Origin: Hygrophila difformis
Lineage: Eukaryota; Streptophyta; Magnoliopsida; Lamiales; Acanthaceae
NCBI GenBank assembly: GCA_030278955.1
Contig: JAOANR010000009.1
Span: 38,402,945 to 38,466,944 of the forward strand
Length of the DNA stretch: 64,000 nt
Reading direction: 5' to 3'
A model generated the notes under the pieces. It worked only from the letters and a program-made list of their open reading frames with translations, did not search any database and was not told where the DNA came from. A program made the translations under genes and the position numbers. Shown here piece after piece: positions 1 to 12,269 of this stretch (position 1 is its first letter; each line of letters starts with the position of its first letter).

Positions 1-1180
1 TGAAGACCTAAATTTGTTTACAATCCAAAGCATAATTTCACTTCAAAGACTTTTGTTCTCCAATAAATAGAAAGAAAGAAAAGAAGAAAAAAAGAAGACA
101 AAAATGTATCAAGTATTGAAATTTAACCTTTTGTATATTTAATTAACTAATTGGGTACTTATCATATTCAATTAATTGAGATAGAACTCTACATATCACC
201 TTTCTTGAGACTCCTAACTCGTTATCTATGAAAGTGAGTAAAACACTTCAACCGTATATTATTTTCCTTGCTACTATTCAATGTTGCATATGGATGGCTA
301 TTACATAAGTTTCAAAATATTTTGTTTAAATAGTGGTACAAATGTATGCAATCAAAGTTTTAGACAAATAAAAGAGATATAATATGCGTGTAAAGAGAAA
401 TTCAATTTCCAAATAAGTAGATATGATATGAAATATTTTTTCCATCGTTAAAAAATTAAATATATAGTTTCGTTTCCATATCTAAAATACTAATAAAAAT
501 TGAAAAAATATTATCTTTAAGAATTTAATATTTGTATTATTTCAAACTTGTGTATCATTAATACAAATCTTTACGTATAATTTACACTTGAATACTTCTG
601 ATATCCTTTTAAAATATAAATTGTCTATAAAAAATTTGTATGCGAATTTATTCAGATTTTTATATATATTTTTCTTTTATATTAAAATTGTTGATAATGA
701 ATGATATTTTATTTAGTAATTAAACTATGATGTGTTATTTTTTTCCGGTTTTTTTATTTTTTTTGTAAAATGATATATTATTAAAAGTTTATAATATGTG
801 TATTTGCCTAAATATTTTTAAACCATTATATATATTATAATTTGTCTAAAATTTATATCTTTACAAAATATACACAAACATTTTTCTAAAGATTTGTTTA
901 TAATATACTTTGTATTATAGATTTATGATGTAGGTACGGTATAAAAAGTTAGTAATATGAGAAGTATAATTAATTAATGTTGACGCGTATTATGGATGAT
1001 TAATCAACATTGACATCGATTAATTGTAGCCATTAATTCAAAAATGGCGGTATAATTACTGATAGAACCCTCAATATTAAGAATATTTAGTTTATTTGAA
1101 TATAGATAGTATAGTTTGTACAAATGAGAAAATATTAATGATTTACTCCTTCCGTCTCATTCCAAATGTGCATTGTATTG
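1..1180. other. AT-rich intergenic DNA, no gene seen
   Basis: Very AT-rich sequence with long A and T runs and no open frame of note on either strand. I see no domain, RNA gene or repeat structure here. It borders the MITE pair that begins at 1181. Confidence 0.6.
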
Positions 1181-1443
1181 TACTTCCTTCGTCTTACTTA
1201 ACTTGCCTTGTTCCATTTCTGTACATAATCTAATACATATTTTCAATTGTTAGTATCTTAAAATATGTACAGTAAAAAATTATATCAAATATATATTATA
1301 AAACTATATGATTTTATGATTCTTATAAAACCCAATTTCACTATTTTTTTCCAAATATATACTTACAATAACGTTTAATCAAAGTTAAATAATTAACAAT
1401 ACGAAAAAATTAAACAGGACAAGTATATTGGGACAAAGGGAGT
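1181..1443. mobile_element. Stowaway-like MITE 1
   Basis: A 263-bp non-coding element with terminal inverted repeats of about 30 bp. The left end begins TACTTCCTTCGTCTTACTTA and the right end, read on the other strand, begins TACTCCCTTTGTCCCAATAT. The TA-CTCCCTCCGTCC-type terminus is typical of Tc1/mariner-derived Stowaway MITEs in plants. The interior is AT-rich and has no ORF, as expected for a non-autonomous element. Confidence 0.65.
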
Positions 1444-1449
1444 ATAATA

Positions 1450-1707
1450 TACTTCCTCTGTTCATTTTTAGATGTCTTTTTAAAGAGTAAAAATGTTACA
1501 AAATAGTTGTCGTTTTTAGATAGTGACGGATGGTTATGTTATATTTTTATTATATTACCCTTCAATTTACATAAATGATGTTTGCTAACATTTACTAATA
1601 ACGAGTTTAATTAAATAATAAAAATGTAAATTTATGAGTTAATTCATGTAGACATTAGTTATTGAAATTGAGCTGGAAAAGACAATTAAAAAAGAAGAGA
1701 TGAAGTA
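1450..1707. mobile_element. Stowaway-like MITE 2
   Basis: A second element of about 258 bp starting six bases after the first. Its left end (TACTTCCTCTGTTC...) pairs imperfectly over about 31 bp with the right end near 1676-1707 (...AGAGATGAAGTA). The terminus is the same type as MITE 1 but the interior differs, so these are neighbouring insertions rather than one duplicated copy. No coding capacity. Confidence 0.5.
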
Positions 1708-1931
1708 TCTAAATGTTTCGATTAGAGTGAAGCCTTTTTTTTAAACATTTTTTTGCCTAAATGTCCTCCAATCAATGACCTAGACACTATCATTACATTT
1801 TCTACTTTTAAGTAAACTCAGCAAGATTTGCAGTTTAGTTCTATCGTTCTCTCTTCCTTCACTTAGTTTTGCGCCTGTTTTTTTCCTATCTGCAACTCAC
1901 CTCTTCTACCCGTCTTCCTTGCTGCCTTCAA

Positions 1932-4846
1932 ATGGAGAGACGCACAGTTCCTATAGCGCAGGTTAACCTAACATCCCGTTCTTTTTGGGTCCTTGTCCAG
2001 GCCGTCGACAAAGGCCCCACGCTCCATTCAAGCAATGCAGCTCAACCAACTATGTACCAGAGGCTCCTCCTCACGGACTCCGCAGTGAGTGCATGTTTAT
2101 ATACTCTATCCTGTGTGCTATATCTTGTTTAATATAGCGGTTTCTTGCTACCAGAGATACTGTTTACTTTTACATTTGACTGATGGTGTCTTTATTGTGT
2201 TTGTGCCTCTCTGTTTCGTTCCCAGTTGCCTAATAGTCTGAAAACTTGTATTCTATCGTCCTCACGCTCATGGAATCTGTTAGCCAATCGCCTTTCGTCA
2301 TGTTTTGTTTTGTCCAATGTATTAGCCATGTAACATTGTTCAACTGTTGCTTTGCTAGGGTGATCTTGTCCATGCAGTGCTCTTTGGGTCTGACATAAAA
2401 CTCCACACAAATAGTTTTCTCCCGTACAAGCGGTATTACATGTCTGGTTTTGGAGTCCAGCCGGCAAACCCTAAATACCAATCTGGCCCTTATGCATTTT
2501 CATGGATCGTACGCAGTAGAACGATCGTTGAACCAGTTGAGGACAATGTGCCGCATCGCATGTGTTTTACTCTTCCATTTACAGACTTTCATGAGTTCCA
2601 GCTACACGCAGACTCCGACCAGACTATCAGTTATTCTTCGTATCCCTTCCCTTTTGTTTGTGCTCCAGTAAAGTTTAGTACTTATTAAGTTATGTGTCTT
2701 TCCCTATTGTTTTACCAGATGTTAACACAATCATTGTTGAGGCTCTTCCACCCCGGCTGCATAATGGCAGTCAAAGTTCTCGTGAATTTGTGGCTGTTAC
2801 AGACACGTAATTTTGCTTGGCCTACTTCACTCTTCACATAAACATTACAGCTGCTGTACCTAATTTTTTGTTTTCTTAACTTCGTCGGTTTGCAGGAACT
2901 CTTCTTATATTATTTCTTTATCTAATGAATTCTGTGTTAAGTATGGTGACCTCCTCGCGGGCCAAGTTGGCTCTGCTCCAAATGTTATGTTCCTGAACAT
3001 GAAAGTTTCCACCTTTAACAGTAGGTCTTCTGATTGATTTAGTTTATAATGTTATTATTCCTTGCTTTCTTTTTGTATATGTTCTGTAATAACTTTATCG
3101 TATTTATCTTGCGCAGCACTTTCGCTAACAACTCGCTTCCATACATGCATCTTGGTGAACCCTCCGCTTATTGATGGCCTTGTGTTGAAGGATTGGTATA
3201 TTCTCACTGTTGCTTGGTTGGTGCAGGAGTCACCTCATAATTTTGTTTCTGTTTTTCAATAAACTGTGGTCTTTTTTACAGGTACAATAAGCATTTTGCT
3301 GATGTCAGAAAACTTATTGATGCCCTTCAGTACAAGAATGAAAAAACGTTGCTTCCACCCCCACCTGATGACGTTGTTCTCACTGTGTCAGCAGCCCTTG
3401 ACACTCTACCTCGGGTAAAATTGAAGTCTGCTATTGTCCTCCCTTACGCTAGCTATTTTCCCTCCCTTGTTGTCTTCTTCTTTTCTCAGTTGTATATAAC
3501 TAACCCTGTACATGTTGTTTCCACTTGAGCCACATTTTATCTATACATTTTACATGCAGCGAGCTGTGTGGGTACGTGGGAGGCTTCAATTGCCAAATTA
3601 TGCACAACAATTCTGGTTCGTTGCTTGCATCAATTGTCACAAGGCACTGGATGTTGATATCAGTTGGGTAGTCCAGTGTCCTAATTGTCATGAAAAAGCA
3701 GGTGTTGAACCAAGGTTAGCCACACGCCCACATTCATCTTTAACTTTCAAATATGTTTTCCTTTTGCTCTATAATTTCCCATTCTTTTTCTTGTTAGGGC
3801 ACGGCTCAATTTAATCCTTAGTGATGCGACTGCCTCCATGCTCATCAATGTGTCCGGGTCTTTTGCTGAAAGTATTATTGGACATAATGCACAACAGCTT
3901 CACACGGCATGCGAAAATGTATTTACTATCCAATATGTGTATTCCCTGTATTTATGTTAGCTTATAGTTTTTGTTCATCTATATGGTATATTTGTGTTGT
4001 TGTGTGCAGAATTTACCAGTGTCTGGAGACATTGCTTCAGAAGTTGACAACAATGAACTCCTTTGTTATGTGCGTTCCTATTCCTATTCTCAAGGTAGTC
4101 AGATCCAGTTAAGGTATACAGTGGTTGTGGCCTATACAGAGCAGGACTTGTATGATTTCTATTTCCCAGCTAGGCCTTCCCCAACAACTGCGAGTGGTTC
4201 GCCTCCACCAACCATATCCACAGAGGTGAATCCCAGTTCCCAGCAAGATGATCAGCTATTCACTCCATCAACGAAAAAAGTTCTTGACAAAATTCTTGCA
4301 GCGACAGCTACCTCAAGCTCAGAACTTCATGGACCAAAAAGAGCCCTTGATTTCAATGTCAATGTTGCTCCAACAGACACACAAGCCTCCACCAAAGTTA
4401 ACACACCCAAAGAAGATGTTGCCCCTTCATCTAAACAATCTGCTACAGGCTCTGTCTTCGCCACTTTGCAACCTCGTTCATCTTGTCCAGATCCACCAGG
4501 AAAAATACCAGAGTACAGTGGCACTTCTTCATCAATCAACACCCCATTATCTACAACACTGACCATCCATGAGAAAAATATGTTCCCTTCATCTCAACAA
4601 TCTGTTTCTGTTCCTAGCTCGATCATCCAAACAATTCCAACGTCTGCTACACCTACAGCCACTGCTACATCAACGCTGACTATTAGTGCAGCATCTCCTC
4701 CTGCCCATCCAGCTTCTGCATCCTTACCTGCAGTTCTAACTCCACCAAAGCGGAAGGCCCCTGCAACAGATGCTAATCTAGGGAATCCTCATGGTACCCG
4801 CTCCCAGGTGAAAAAATCATCTCCAGGACGCCCTAAAGCCTCCTAG
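1932..4846 (+). CDS. RPA70-like single-strand DNA-binding protein, nine exons
   Basis: Related to the large subunit of replication protein A, which binds single-stranded DNA in replication and repair. Consistent GT-AG exons are 1932-2084, 2359-2629, 2719-2806, 2896-3020, 3117-3195, 3282-3414, 3560-3714, 3798-3918 and 4010-4846. They sum to 1962 nt in one frame, giving 653 residues with no internal stop. Order of parts: N-terminal OB-fold region (residues about 10-145), a second OB-like region, then a C-terminal RPA domain with a CxxC...CxxC zinc ribbon (CINCH and CPNCH, near residues 300-330). The last 200 or so residues are a Ser/Thr/Pro-rich tail ending in basic patches (KRKAP, GRPKAS) that may be a nuclear signal. 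The exon 2 donor at 2629 is chosen because it alone keeps frame with exon 3. RPA-like genes are a known passenger of plant Helitrons, and a Helitron end lies downstream at 13412; membership is inferred. An ordinary host RPA1 paralogue is the alternative. Confidence 0.75.
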
Positions 4847-5898
4847 GCATTTTGTTCCTTCCCTGCATTGAACACTATGCTTTTGTTGCTTACTTGCTGG
4901 GTGCTGGATGCCTTCAGCTCAGTCTACAATTAATGCTTTTTGCTTAAGAATCCAAGCTGGCATCTTTTGTCTCTCCGCTATATCTGGACTTGGACTAATT
5001 ATGCCTATTACCTACTTAGTACCCCTTGTTTGTGGATTACTGCAAATCCATTTTGGACATACTTTTGCTGTGGATTTATCGTAATCTATACTTTTGTTTA
5101 TAGATATTGTGTGGTCTTATCATGTTATTTTCCATTGGTGCTCAATATATTCACTTCCTGGCGTTCTTTTGGTTTCTCCTACGCATTGTAGCCTGTAGTT
5201 CACTTACTTCGTTTATCTCGTTGCTATGCTGCCCATACTTTTGCCACGGATTGATTCTAATCTATGCTTTTGCTTAAAAACATATTGTGGCCTTATCATA
5301 CTGACTAAGTACGATCTCCATGCATTTTTGTTGGAATACTGGTCCTCTGTTCAAATGGCCATTTATGAAAAATTCTCCGTATAAAAATTCACCTCCCTGG
5401 TAGTATAAACTTTTGGTTATATAGCCATCTGTTGAGATTAATTATGGAATAATTTCTATGTATAAATGTTGATTATTGTAATAAAATATGTAATTTGGAT
5501 GCATAAGAACTATCAGACAGCTGTGGATAATCCTACATAGGCAGTCCGGACATTGAAATTCACATACATAAACAACATGAGATAAACTGGATAGACTGGA
5601 TAACACAATCACATTCCAAATACTATACCTTACAATGGTAGATCAAAAAAACAAAAACAACTGTACTAGGAATCATAGAGTTAACCAATTCATGGAGATT
5701 CCAATATAATGTAAAACATATTTGCAAAGTCGAGTTTCCTGTTTGTTGGGCAAATTAGAGAATTAAAAGGACAGAGAAAACAAATACTATACATAGATTT
5801 ACTAGGTGAGGCCAAATAACAAATCTGTGCTTCAGAGATTTAAACTCACACACCCAAACAATATCACAAGTTTTTAACATATGTCAAACACTGTGGAA
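4847..5898. other. Intergenic region between two convergent genes
   Basis: Lies between the 3' end of the RPA-like gene (+) and the 3' end of the two-B3 gene (-). It would hold both 3' untranslated regions. The short open frame at 4940-5191 has no recognisable content. I see nothing else supportable. Confidence 0.5.
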
Positions 5899-7037
5899 TT
5901 AACTTGGCTCATCAACGGTATAACCATGTAATGTTCGCTGCATATAACATTAACAATAAGTTAAATTGGCTCCAAAACATAAGAAGTTTGATAGTAATTA
6001 TTCGGCCTGCTATGTTTTTTTCCATAACATCAAATTAAACAACATGCTGACATAACTTCCAAATACATGGGATTACATGTGGCTTACCACATCAACTTCA
6101 ACAATAACTTCATTATGCCGTCGGCCAAATGTTACTGTTTTAATTAGAAACTTACATATATTTCCAGCAACTATATCATTTTGTGTAAAGAATTGCTGGA
6201 GCCCAATATTCATTGATACCATTTCTTCGCTTCTATGTCGAGTCACTGGTGCATGCAACAAATACACAAGGTGAAGACGCCCATGTTCTCTAAACCGCAA
6301 CCAAAATCTTTCCCGTAGATGCAAATTAAACCCTTGCCAAATAGTCTTCGGAATTTCCTACAAACAAACAAAGTGTATGTATATATCCATGTTTTCCCAA
6401 TAAGAAAAAAAATTTGAAGAGTAAAATTGCCTGCGGTTGTTTCTGCATTACCAATGGCCTATAATAATTCGAATCTGTGAGTTGTGTCACAAAAGAAGCA
6501 TATGATTCTGCATATAAACAAGTGTGCCAAAAAATAGTAACAATTAAATATACAAATCGTTATATATTAAAGAAAGGAAAAAATAGCCACTATTTAAGTT
6601 TACCATTGAAAGTACTATATTCCAATAGCATTTCAGAAAAATCTTTCGGTTCACCTTCTTCATCAAATATTTTTATTGTGAACTCCATTTGCCCTGTCAA
6701 CTTAAAGAACAACACATCTCCTATTTTAAGTGCATGGGCATCACAAAACATATCCCAAAGCCCCCCACCAGAAATATACATATCTTCTCCATCAAAAAAC
6801 GTTCCTAAACTACATTGCATTCGCTGCCCTTCCATTCCAATTACTGATGGTATATCATCTTCTTGAATACAATTAAATATCACTCTTGGCAGACGCTGCA
6901 AAAACGAAAAATAGAATATCGCAATTCAATACTATAACTATTACTAATTGCTGTAATGTATGCTACATACGCATTGATGAGTTGTATCATACCAGATATC
7001 TCTCAAATCCTTCACCTAGCTGCACAAAAAACTCCAT
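5899..7037 (-). CDS. Protein with two B3-like DNA-binding domains (REM-like), five exons
   Basis: Plant B3-domain proteins are nuclear DNA-binding regulators. On the minus strand the exons are 7037-6993, 6895-6604, 6507-6452, 6357-6088 and 5937-5899, all with GT-AG borders and compatible phases. They give about 233 residues with no stop. The first B3-like domain occupies residues about 1-105; its end shows the family pattern LKIGDVLFFKLTG followed by a strand. A linker (ASFVTQLTDSNYYRPL) of the kind that joins B3 repeats in REM proteins leads to a second domain beginning EIPKTIWQGF. The start was chosen because MEFFVQLGEGFERYL fits the amphipathic first strand and ends at a good donor. The second domain ends right at a GTAAGC donor and the last exon adds 12 residues. 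I cannot tell whether it is expressed or is a captured copy. Confidence 0.7.
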
Positions 7038-8361
7038 ACTTGAAAACCTGTTTTAAGCACAACATGTATGAAAGATTATGCACATATTTATATTGAGTCA
7101 CTTGATTCACATGTATAGGATTGCCGACAAAACTAATAATGTGGACAAAATATCCTACTGAGGTGCATGTGGAAATGTGCTATGTTTGCTTGTTACTAGA
7201 AAATGTTCTTCTACTACACCTATTCTTTCCACTTGTTACTATTCAATCTATTTACAACTAGCCAACTAATCACGTATTTTTTTCTGCTTTAAATGAAAGA
7301 ACCCCTAACATGATTGTTCTTTCAAAATATATGCTTGCAACAATATTGACCCAAAATTAAATAATTTATAATATGAAAAATATCTTTCGTATCAACCATC
7401 CCCTTTGCTTCATCATAACAACATATTATGTCTAAAATGCTGTACCAAAAATTTTTTTGCCATTGTTACTAAAAAAAATACAATACATTTTACATTATTA
7501 AGGTTCTAAAAATATCTCTTTGCTACCTAATATGTTGCATCTTTTGACTATTATCTTTAAAATTTTAAAAAATTATTATTTATACTTTTCCTCTCTGGTT
7601 TCATCACTTAGAACTTATAATTTAGTCCGTGCTATATTTACAATTTTAATTGTTGTTCTTTTTATGAACTAATCATTAGTTTTATAAAATTAATTTAAAT
7701 CCATAGTGCTTGAGTGACTCGTCCAAACATTCTTGGATATCATGTACTTGATGAAATAATTATTGCAATATCCATTGTCAAATCTAACAACTCCGAACCT
7801 GATTATTTTTAAAAATATATCATTACAATAATATAAAAATTGGACATTCAACAATATTCACTTGCATTGTTTGATTTTTCAGTTTTAAAATCTTGTATTA
7901 CTTGTACACTATTTGAATTGATAAATTTTTCCACAATTTTTACTTGTGCTTAATTTATAATTGTCAGATTTGCTCTTTAATTATATTTATTATTTGACTT
8001 AGACTTTGTGTTTAATTCAAACTTTAAGATGTTACTTATTACATTGGAACATTCAGTACACAGTATTTTATTACATTATATACTGTTATTTAGTACGAGT
8101 TATTGTATTATAGTGTATTGTCAATAATTTGACACTTTTTTTAATATTATTATTGTCAATAATATTTCCTCGAATTTTCATAATATCCATAGCTTACTGA
8201 TGTGTTTTAATAAGAACTGCTAGCCTACAATTAACCATGTAATAGCTTGCTAACCCTCTAAATTTTGTACAATAAAGTAAAAAAAAAAAATGTATGAAAC
8301 TCACTAATCAACAAATCCATTTCTCAAGGCCCAATAAACCAAAACAAACTTATTCACTTTA
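7038..8361. other. AT-rich intergenic region upstream of the B3 gene
   Basis: Presumed promoter side of the minus-strand B3 gene and upstream side of the duplicated leader that starts near 8362. No ORF of interest, no clear repeat. An A run occurs near 8279. Confidence 0.4.
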
Positions 8362-8653
8362 GGATCAAATCTGAATAAATGCGTCCATATGCTACAAAAC
8401 AAGCCACATTGCCTTCCTCTTCTCGCCCACACCCCACAACATTTTCCGCAGTCCCGGAATCCCTCCACTGCCGCGCCCTTCAATCAATCCTTACGTCCCA
8501 CCTATTAACCTATCTCACCCGTGAATTGCAGGTGACAATGATTCCCAGACGTCCCCACCGCCTGGCATAAAACGCCACTTAATCGCCTCCCTCCCGTCCA
8601 TCCGCCTGGTTCGCCCTCCTCTGCTCGGTTATTTGCGTGGCCATCAATCGTAG
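8362..8653 (+). promoter_or_regulatory. Leader copy 1, probable 5' UTR exon of the downstream B3 gene
   Basis: About 290 bp that is clearly repeated, with divergence, at 9056-9345. Both copies are locally C-rich against an AT-rich background and share blocks such as ATAAAACGC, TACGTCCCAC and CACCCGTGAA. Both end in CAAT(C/T)(G/C)TAG followed by GTACT, a good splice donor. No conserved reading frame is shared, so this looks like promoter plus non-coding first exon. The acceptor just before the ATG at 11776 (CCTAG/GTGC) could receive it. Confidence 0.45.
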
Positions 8654-9055
8654 GTACTGGTCTCTTTTCCCTTTATTTTCCTTTTCTGTCAATCGTAGTT
8701 GCTGGTTTCAATCGTAGCTATTGTCTTCTTTGTTATTTTGTGAATGCCTGCAAACTGTTTGATATAATGTGTCCTCTCAGTTTTTTAATTTAATTTTGCT
8801 TCCCTTCCTTTGGACATGATTTCATCACAATTTTGGTTTAGGCTATATTTTTTGTTCGAACATGTTTTGCTGATTTTGTTTTCTGCCTTGAATTATTGAT
8901 TTGGCAGTTTTATTTAGAGATATCTTTAATTTGATTATATCCGCAAAAGGTTTAGCACTTGTCCGATTCGCACCAATGGTAGAACACTTTATCCTATCCG
9001 CATATGCCTTCTAACTGTTTACCAAAATGCCTGCTCCTTCCTACATTCACTTTTG

Positions 9056-9345
9056 AATGAAGTCTGAATCAATGCGTTCATACACTACAAAACAAACCGA
9101 AATCTCTTCCTCTTATCAACCAAGTCCGTGAACACCCTTGACAGTCCCTAAATCTCTGCACTGCCACGTTCTTCTATCAGTCTTTACGTCCCACTTATTC
9201 AGCATCCCACCCGTGAACCCCAATTCACACTTATCAACAGCTGCCTCTACTGCCTGCCATAAAACGCTGATTAATAGACTCTCCCAGGTCCATCAAACTC
9301 ATTCACACTCTTCTGCTCGCTTCTTTGCGTTGCTATCAATTCTAG
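9056..9345 (+). promoter_or_regulatory. Leader copy 2, diverged duplicate of 8362-8653
   Basis: Direct repeat of leader copy 1, about 690 bp downstream and in the same orientation, ending in its own GTACT donor at 9345/9346. The two copies differ at many positions, so the duplication is old. Two alternative first exons feeding one coding gene is the simplest reading. The short open frames here are not conserved between copies. Confidence 0.4.
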
Positions 9346-11775
9346 GTACTCCTTTCTTCTCCCCTCCTGTTCACTTTCAAGTTTTCCTCATATGGTATCA
9401 TGTAATCCAACTCCCAGAATCACTTCTAATGTCTCTTTAATTTTTTTTAAGATTAGCATCATGGAATATGTATGGGGATATATGATTTTAAAATGTTTGC
9501 AACTAATTGTTAGATGATATCTTTTGCAAACATGTGTTGGACCGTTTAAATATTTAGATTCAACTATTTTAATTAATAATTTAGCTTCGAATTCAGATCC
9601 CATGAATTATTTATTGAGTTATGGATCATAATATTATTGCTTATTACCTATTCTCTTGTAATTAAGGAACCATTAGTATTGTTTTTTTTAGTTATTTATA
9701 TTGTCTATTTGATTTGTGTTTTCTTAAATTTAGAGAACAAGAATGGTTGAGCAGCGGAAAAGAGACTATTGTGAGATTTTTTGTTCTATTCAGCTGGTGT
9801 AGAGCTTGTAGACAACGCCAGATAGTAGTATTTTATAAGGCTTCAGCTTTAAAAAATATTGTACATGGATTATAAACTATTTCATTGGTAATTGGAAAAT
9901 TGAACTAGAGTGATTCTTGTCAAGAACTATGTTGGAACATTCCACTTCACTTCCTGTGTATGATGGTAAGTTAATTGTAAGTATTGAATTAGAAAGTTAA
10001 CCTGCCATGAGTAGTTCCAAAGTGTTCTTACCAGTTAGTACTTGTTAATTAGTACAGTATATGATTGTCGTTAATAGAGTTGTATCAGTGCATTCTTGAC
10101 CATGGAAGATTTTTTTCAATGTTTGCTTCTAACAGAGAGAAAGAAAGCTCTAACTTCTACAAATCTTGTTTGTGCAAAATCCAATGGTATTAGGGTGGAT
10201 AAGAACTTAAAGCAACAGAAACTCTGTACAATGCAATTCCATGCGATCTTTATTACATTCAATATATTACAGTACCAGTTGTTCAATTGCTGCCCCATTC
10301 GTCTTGCATAACTTTTACTTTTGAGACGGAACACTTCCCTATAATAGCACTATTAATCAATTGCTGCCCCATTTCAATTGTATATTTATTATAAGCTAAA
10401 TCAATTATAATCTATTACTAGAACTTTACATATCTGACCCAATAATAGCTCTTTTATACTTTGATAATGAGCAGGGTGATTTACATATCTGACCCAATAA
10501 TAGCTCTTATATACATTGATAATTATAAACTGTCTGAGGGAGGTATTATGCATGCCAGAATGTGCTGCACCCCTAAATGTGGCGTATCAAGCTTAAAAGT
10601 CTTCAGAAACTTTGCACGAAGTTTTCTTTTTGACTGAGCTTCTTCAGTGGTGGTAATAATATTTCTTTCTATTTTTCAGGGTGCCGTCTAGCAAAGTTCT
10701 TGTCCATTATCTTGAAGTAAAGGTAATTAAGTTCTACTTGTTTTTTCCCATCTTTTAAGACAATTCTTCCATACTATTATTAAACTGGTTCAGGATTCCT
10801 CTAAAACATAGAAAAATATCCTATCAAATCTAATGACAAGTGGTGCTTATATATTAGGGACATCATCTATAATTGATTCCACGGATTTGGATTGTGGGCA
10901 TCGTTACTATACGCTGAATGTGATGGATAAATTCTTACTAAATGTACTGGATGGAGAAGTTTTGTAGCCAAATTAGGAAGTAATTAATTGATATAGATAG
11001 ATGTCTAACAACCTTTCATTCTCTTGTTATTCACACAGCTTAATTTATAAATATTCGCCTCATTCATAAAAACCTTGTTTTGAATAAATATGTTTTGCTA
11101 GATGCTAATTCCGATACTCATTGCTACTCCTCTACCAACCAACACTTAGACCAACTGTCTACTTTTTTTATTTCCTGCTGTGATGAATTCTAAATTATTT
11201 GCAGTTGAGTGCCAATTGCCCTGGTTTTTGCCTAATTAGGTGGTTAGACGTTTAGCGCGTTTGGGGATTGTATAAACCCAATTCGGTTGTTTGATGTAGA
11301 ATTTATCCTAGATTGATTCTGTTGCTGAAAAGGTTTTGTGTTTATTTTATTTTTCTTGCTCTTTTTATGAATTGGCTGGATTTCTTACAATAGACCCTGT
11401 ACTTCTTCATAGTGTTCTTAATAGTTTTGGATATAATCATATGTTTGAAGTTTTTGTTGCTTGTGAAAATAAAAATGACTGTGCAATCTGGGAGCAACTA
11501 ATGATTTTTACTTGGATTTTCTAGGAAACATAGTTTGCTCTTGTTTAGTTAATTCATTTAAACACTCTCTTGATAATGCTTTGAAGATGTTTTAGCATGT
11601 TTCCTGTTAAGTAGAGCTTGGGTCCTTCTGGTGCTCACCTGCATGTCTTTTGTCTGCTGAAGTAATTTCTTTGTAAGTGGCATGACTGTTAGACTGGAGT
11701 AAAACTAATATTACATTACATTCACTTATATACTATCACATGCCTTTTGTCCTAGGTGCATCAACTACCATTCTT
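9346..11775. other. Long presumed intron/intergenic stretch before the small B3 gene
   Basis: Mostly AT-rich with no convincing gene. A short exon-like segment at about 10681-10722 (acceptor TTTTCAG, donor GTAATT) reads VPSSKVLVHYLEVK in one frame, which I do not recognise. If the leader exons splice to the acceptor at about 11756, most of this stretch is intron. Confidence 0.35.
10428..10524. repeat. 54-bp spaced direct duplication
   Basis: A block of about 40 bp containing CATATCTGACCCAATAATAG occurs twice, starting near 10430 and 10483, with a few substitutions at the right side. A local tandem duplication; no function apparent. Confidence 0.7.
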
Positions 11776-12269
11776 ATGGCTTCAGACAGCGACTCGGATA
11801 CCATCATCGTCATTAGCTCTGATGAATCTGATGATGACGACCTTGCTACCTTTGATGTTGAAATTAAAGAAGCTCACAAGAAAACTTTGGTAAGCCCATT
11901 CTCATATAAATCCTAGATTTACACAGTCAGTTTTATTACACATATACAAAATAACATAGTTCCTTATTGTCACAGGTTATTCCTCTTAAGTTTTGGCATC
12001 GCCACCGTCTAGATTCAAGGCCCACACTGTACATGAGGTTCGGTAATGCTTCCAGATCATTTGAAATAAAAGTCACGTACACACATGAACGCCGCCGAGG
12101 CTGCAGTGACTCGTTAAAGCTAACAACTGGTTGGCCCCGATTCTTCACCCACTGCCATATGGCAAAGAAAGAAATTTGGAAATTTACCATCGTCTCCAAC
12201 ATGTACGGACCTGAACGCCGTGATTTCCTTATACAAGCTGATGTACGCGATTCAAACTATCCAGCCTAG
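11776..12269 (+). CDS. Small single-B3-like protein with acidic/serine N-terminus
   Basis: Two exons, 11776-11889 and 11976-12269, with a clean GT-AG intron give a 135-residue protein. Residues 1-38 are acidic and serine-rich (MASDSDSD, SSDESDDDD), a composition common before plant B3 domains. Residues about 39-115 fit a B3-like fold: VIPLKFWHRHRL as first strand, then LTTGWPRFFTHCHMAKKEIWKF, matching the family pattern of GW, F, H/L and a final strand. It may bind DNA in the nucleus. The start is the only ATG before the acidic segment, and an acceptor sits about 20 bases upstream, consistent with a spliced leader. It is much shorter than most B3 proteins, so it may be a truncated relative of the two-domain gene at 5899-7037. 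Confidence 0.6.
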
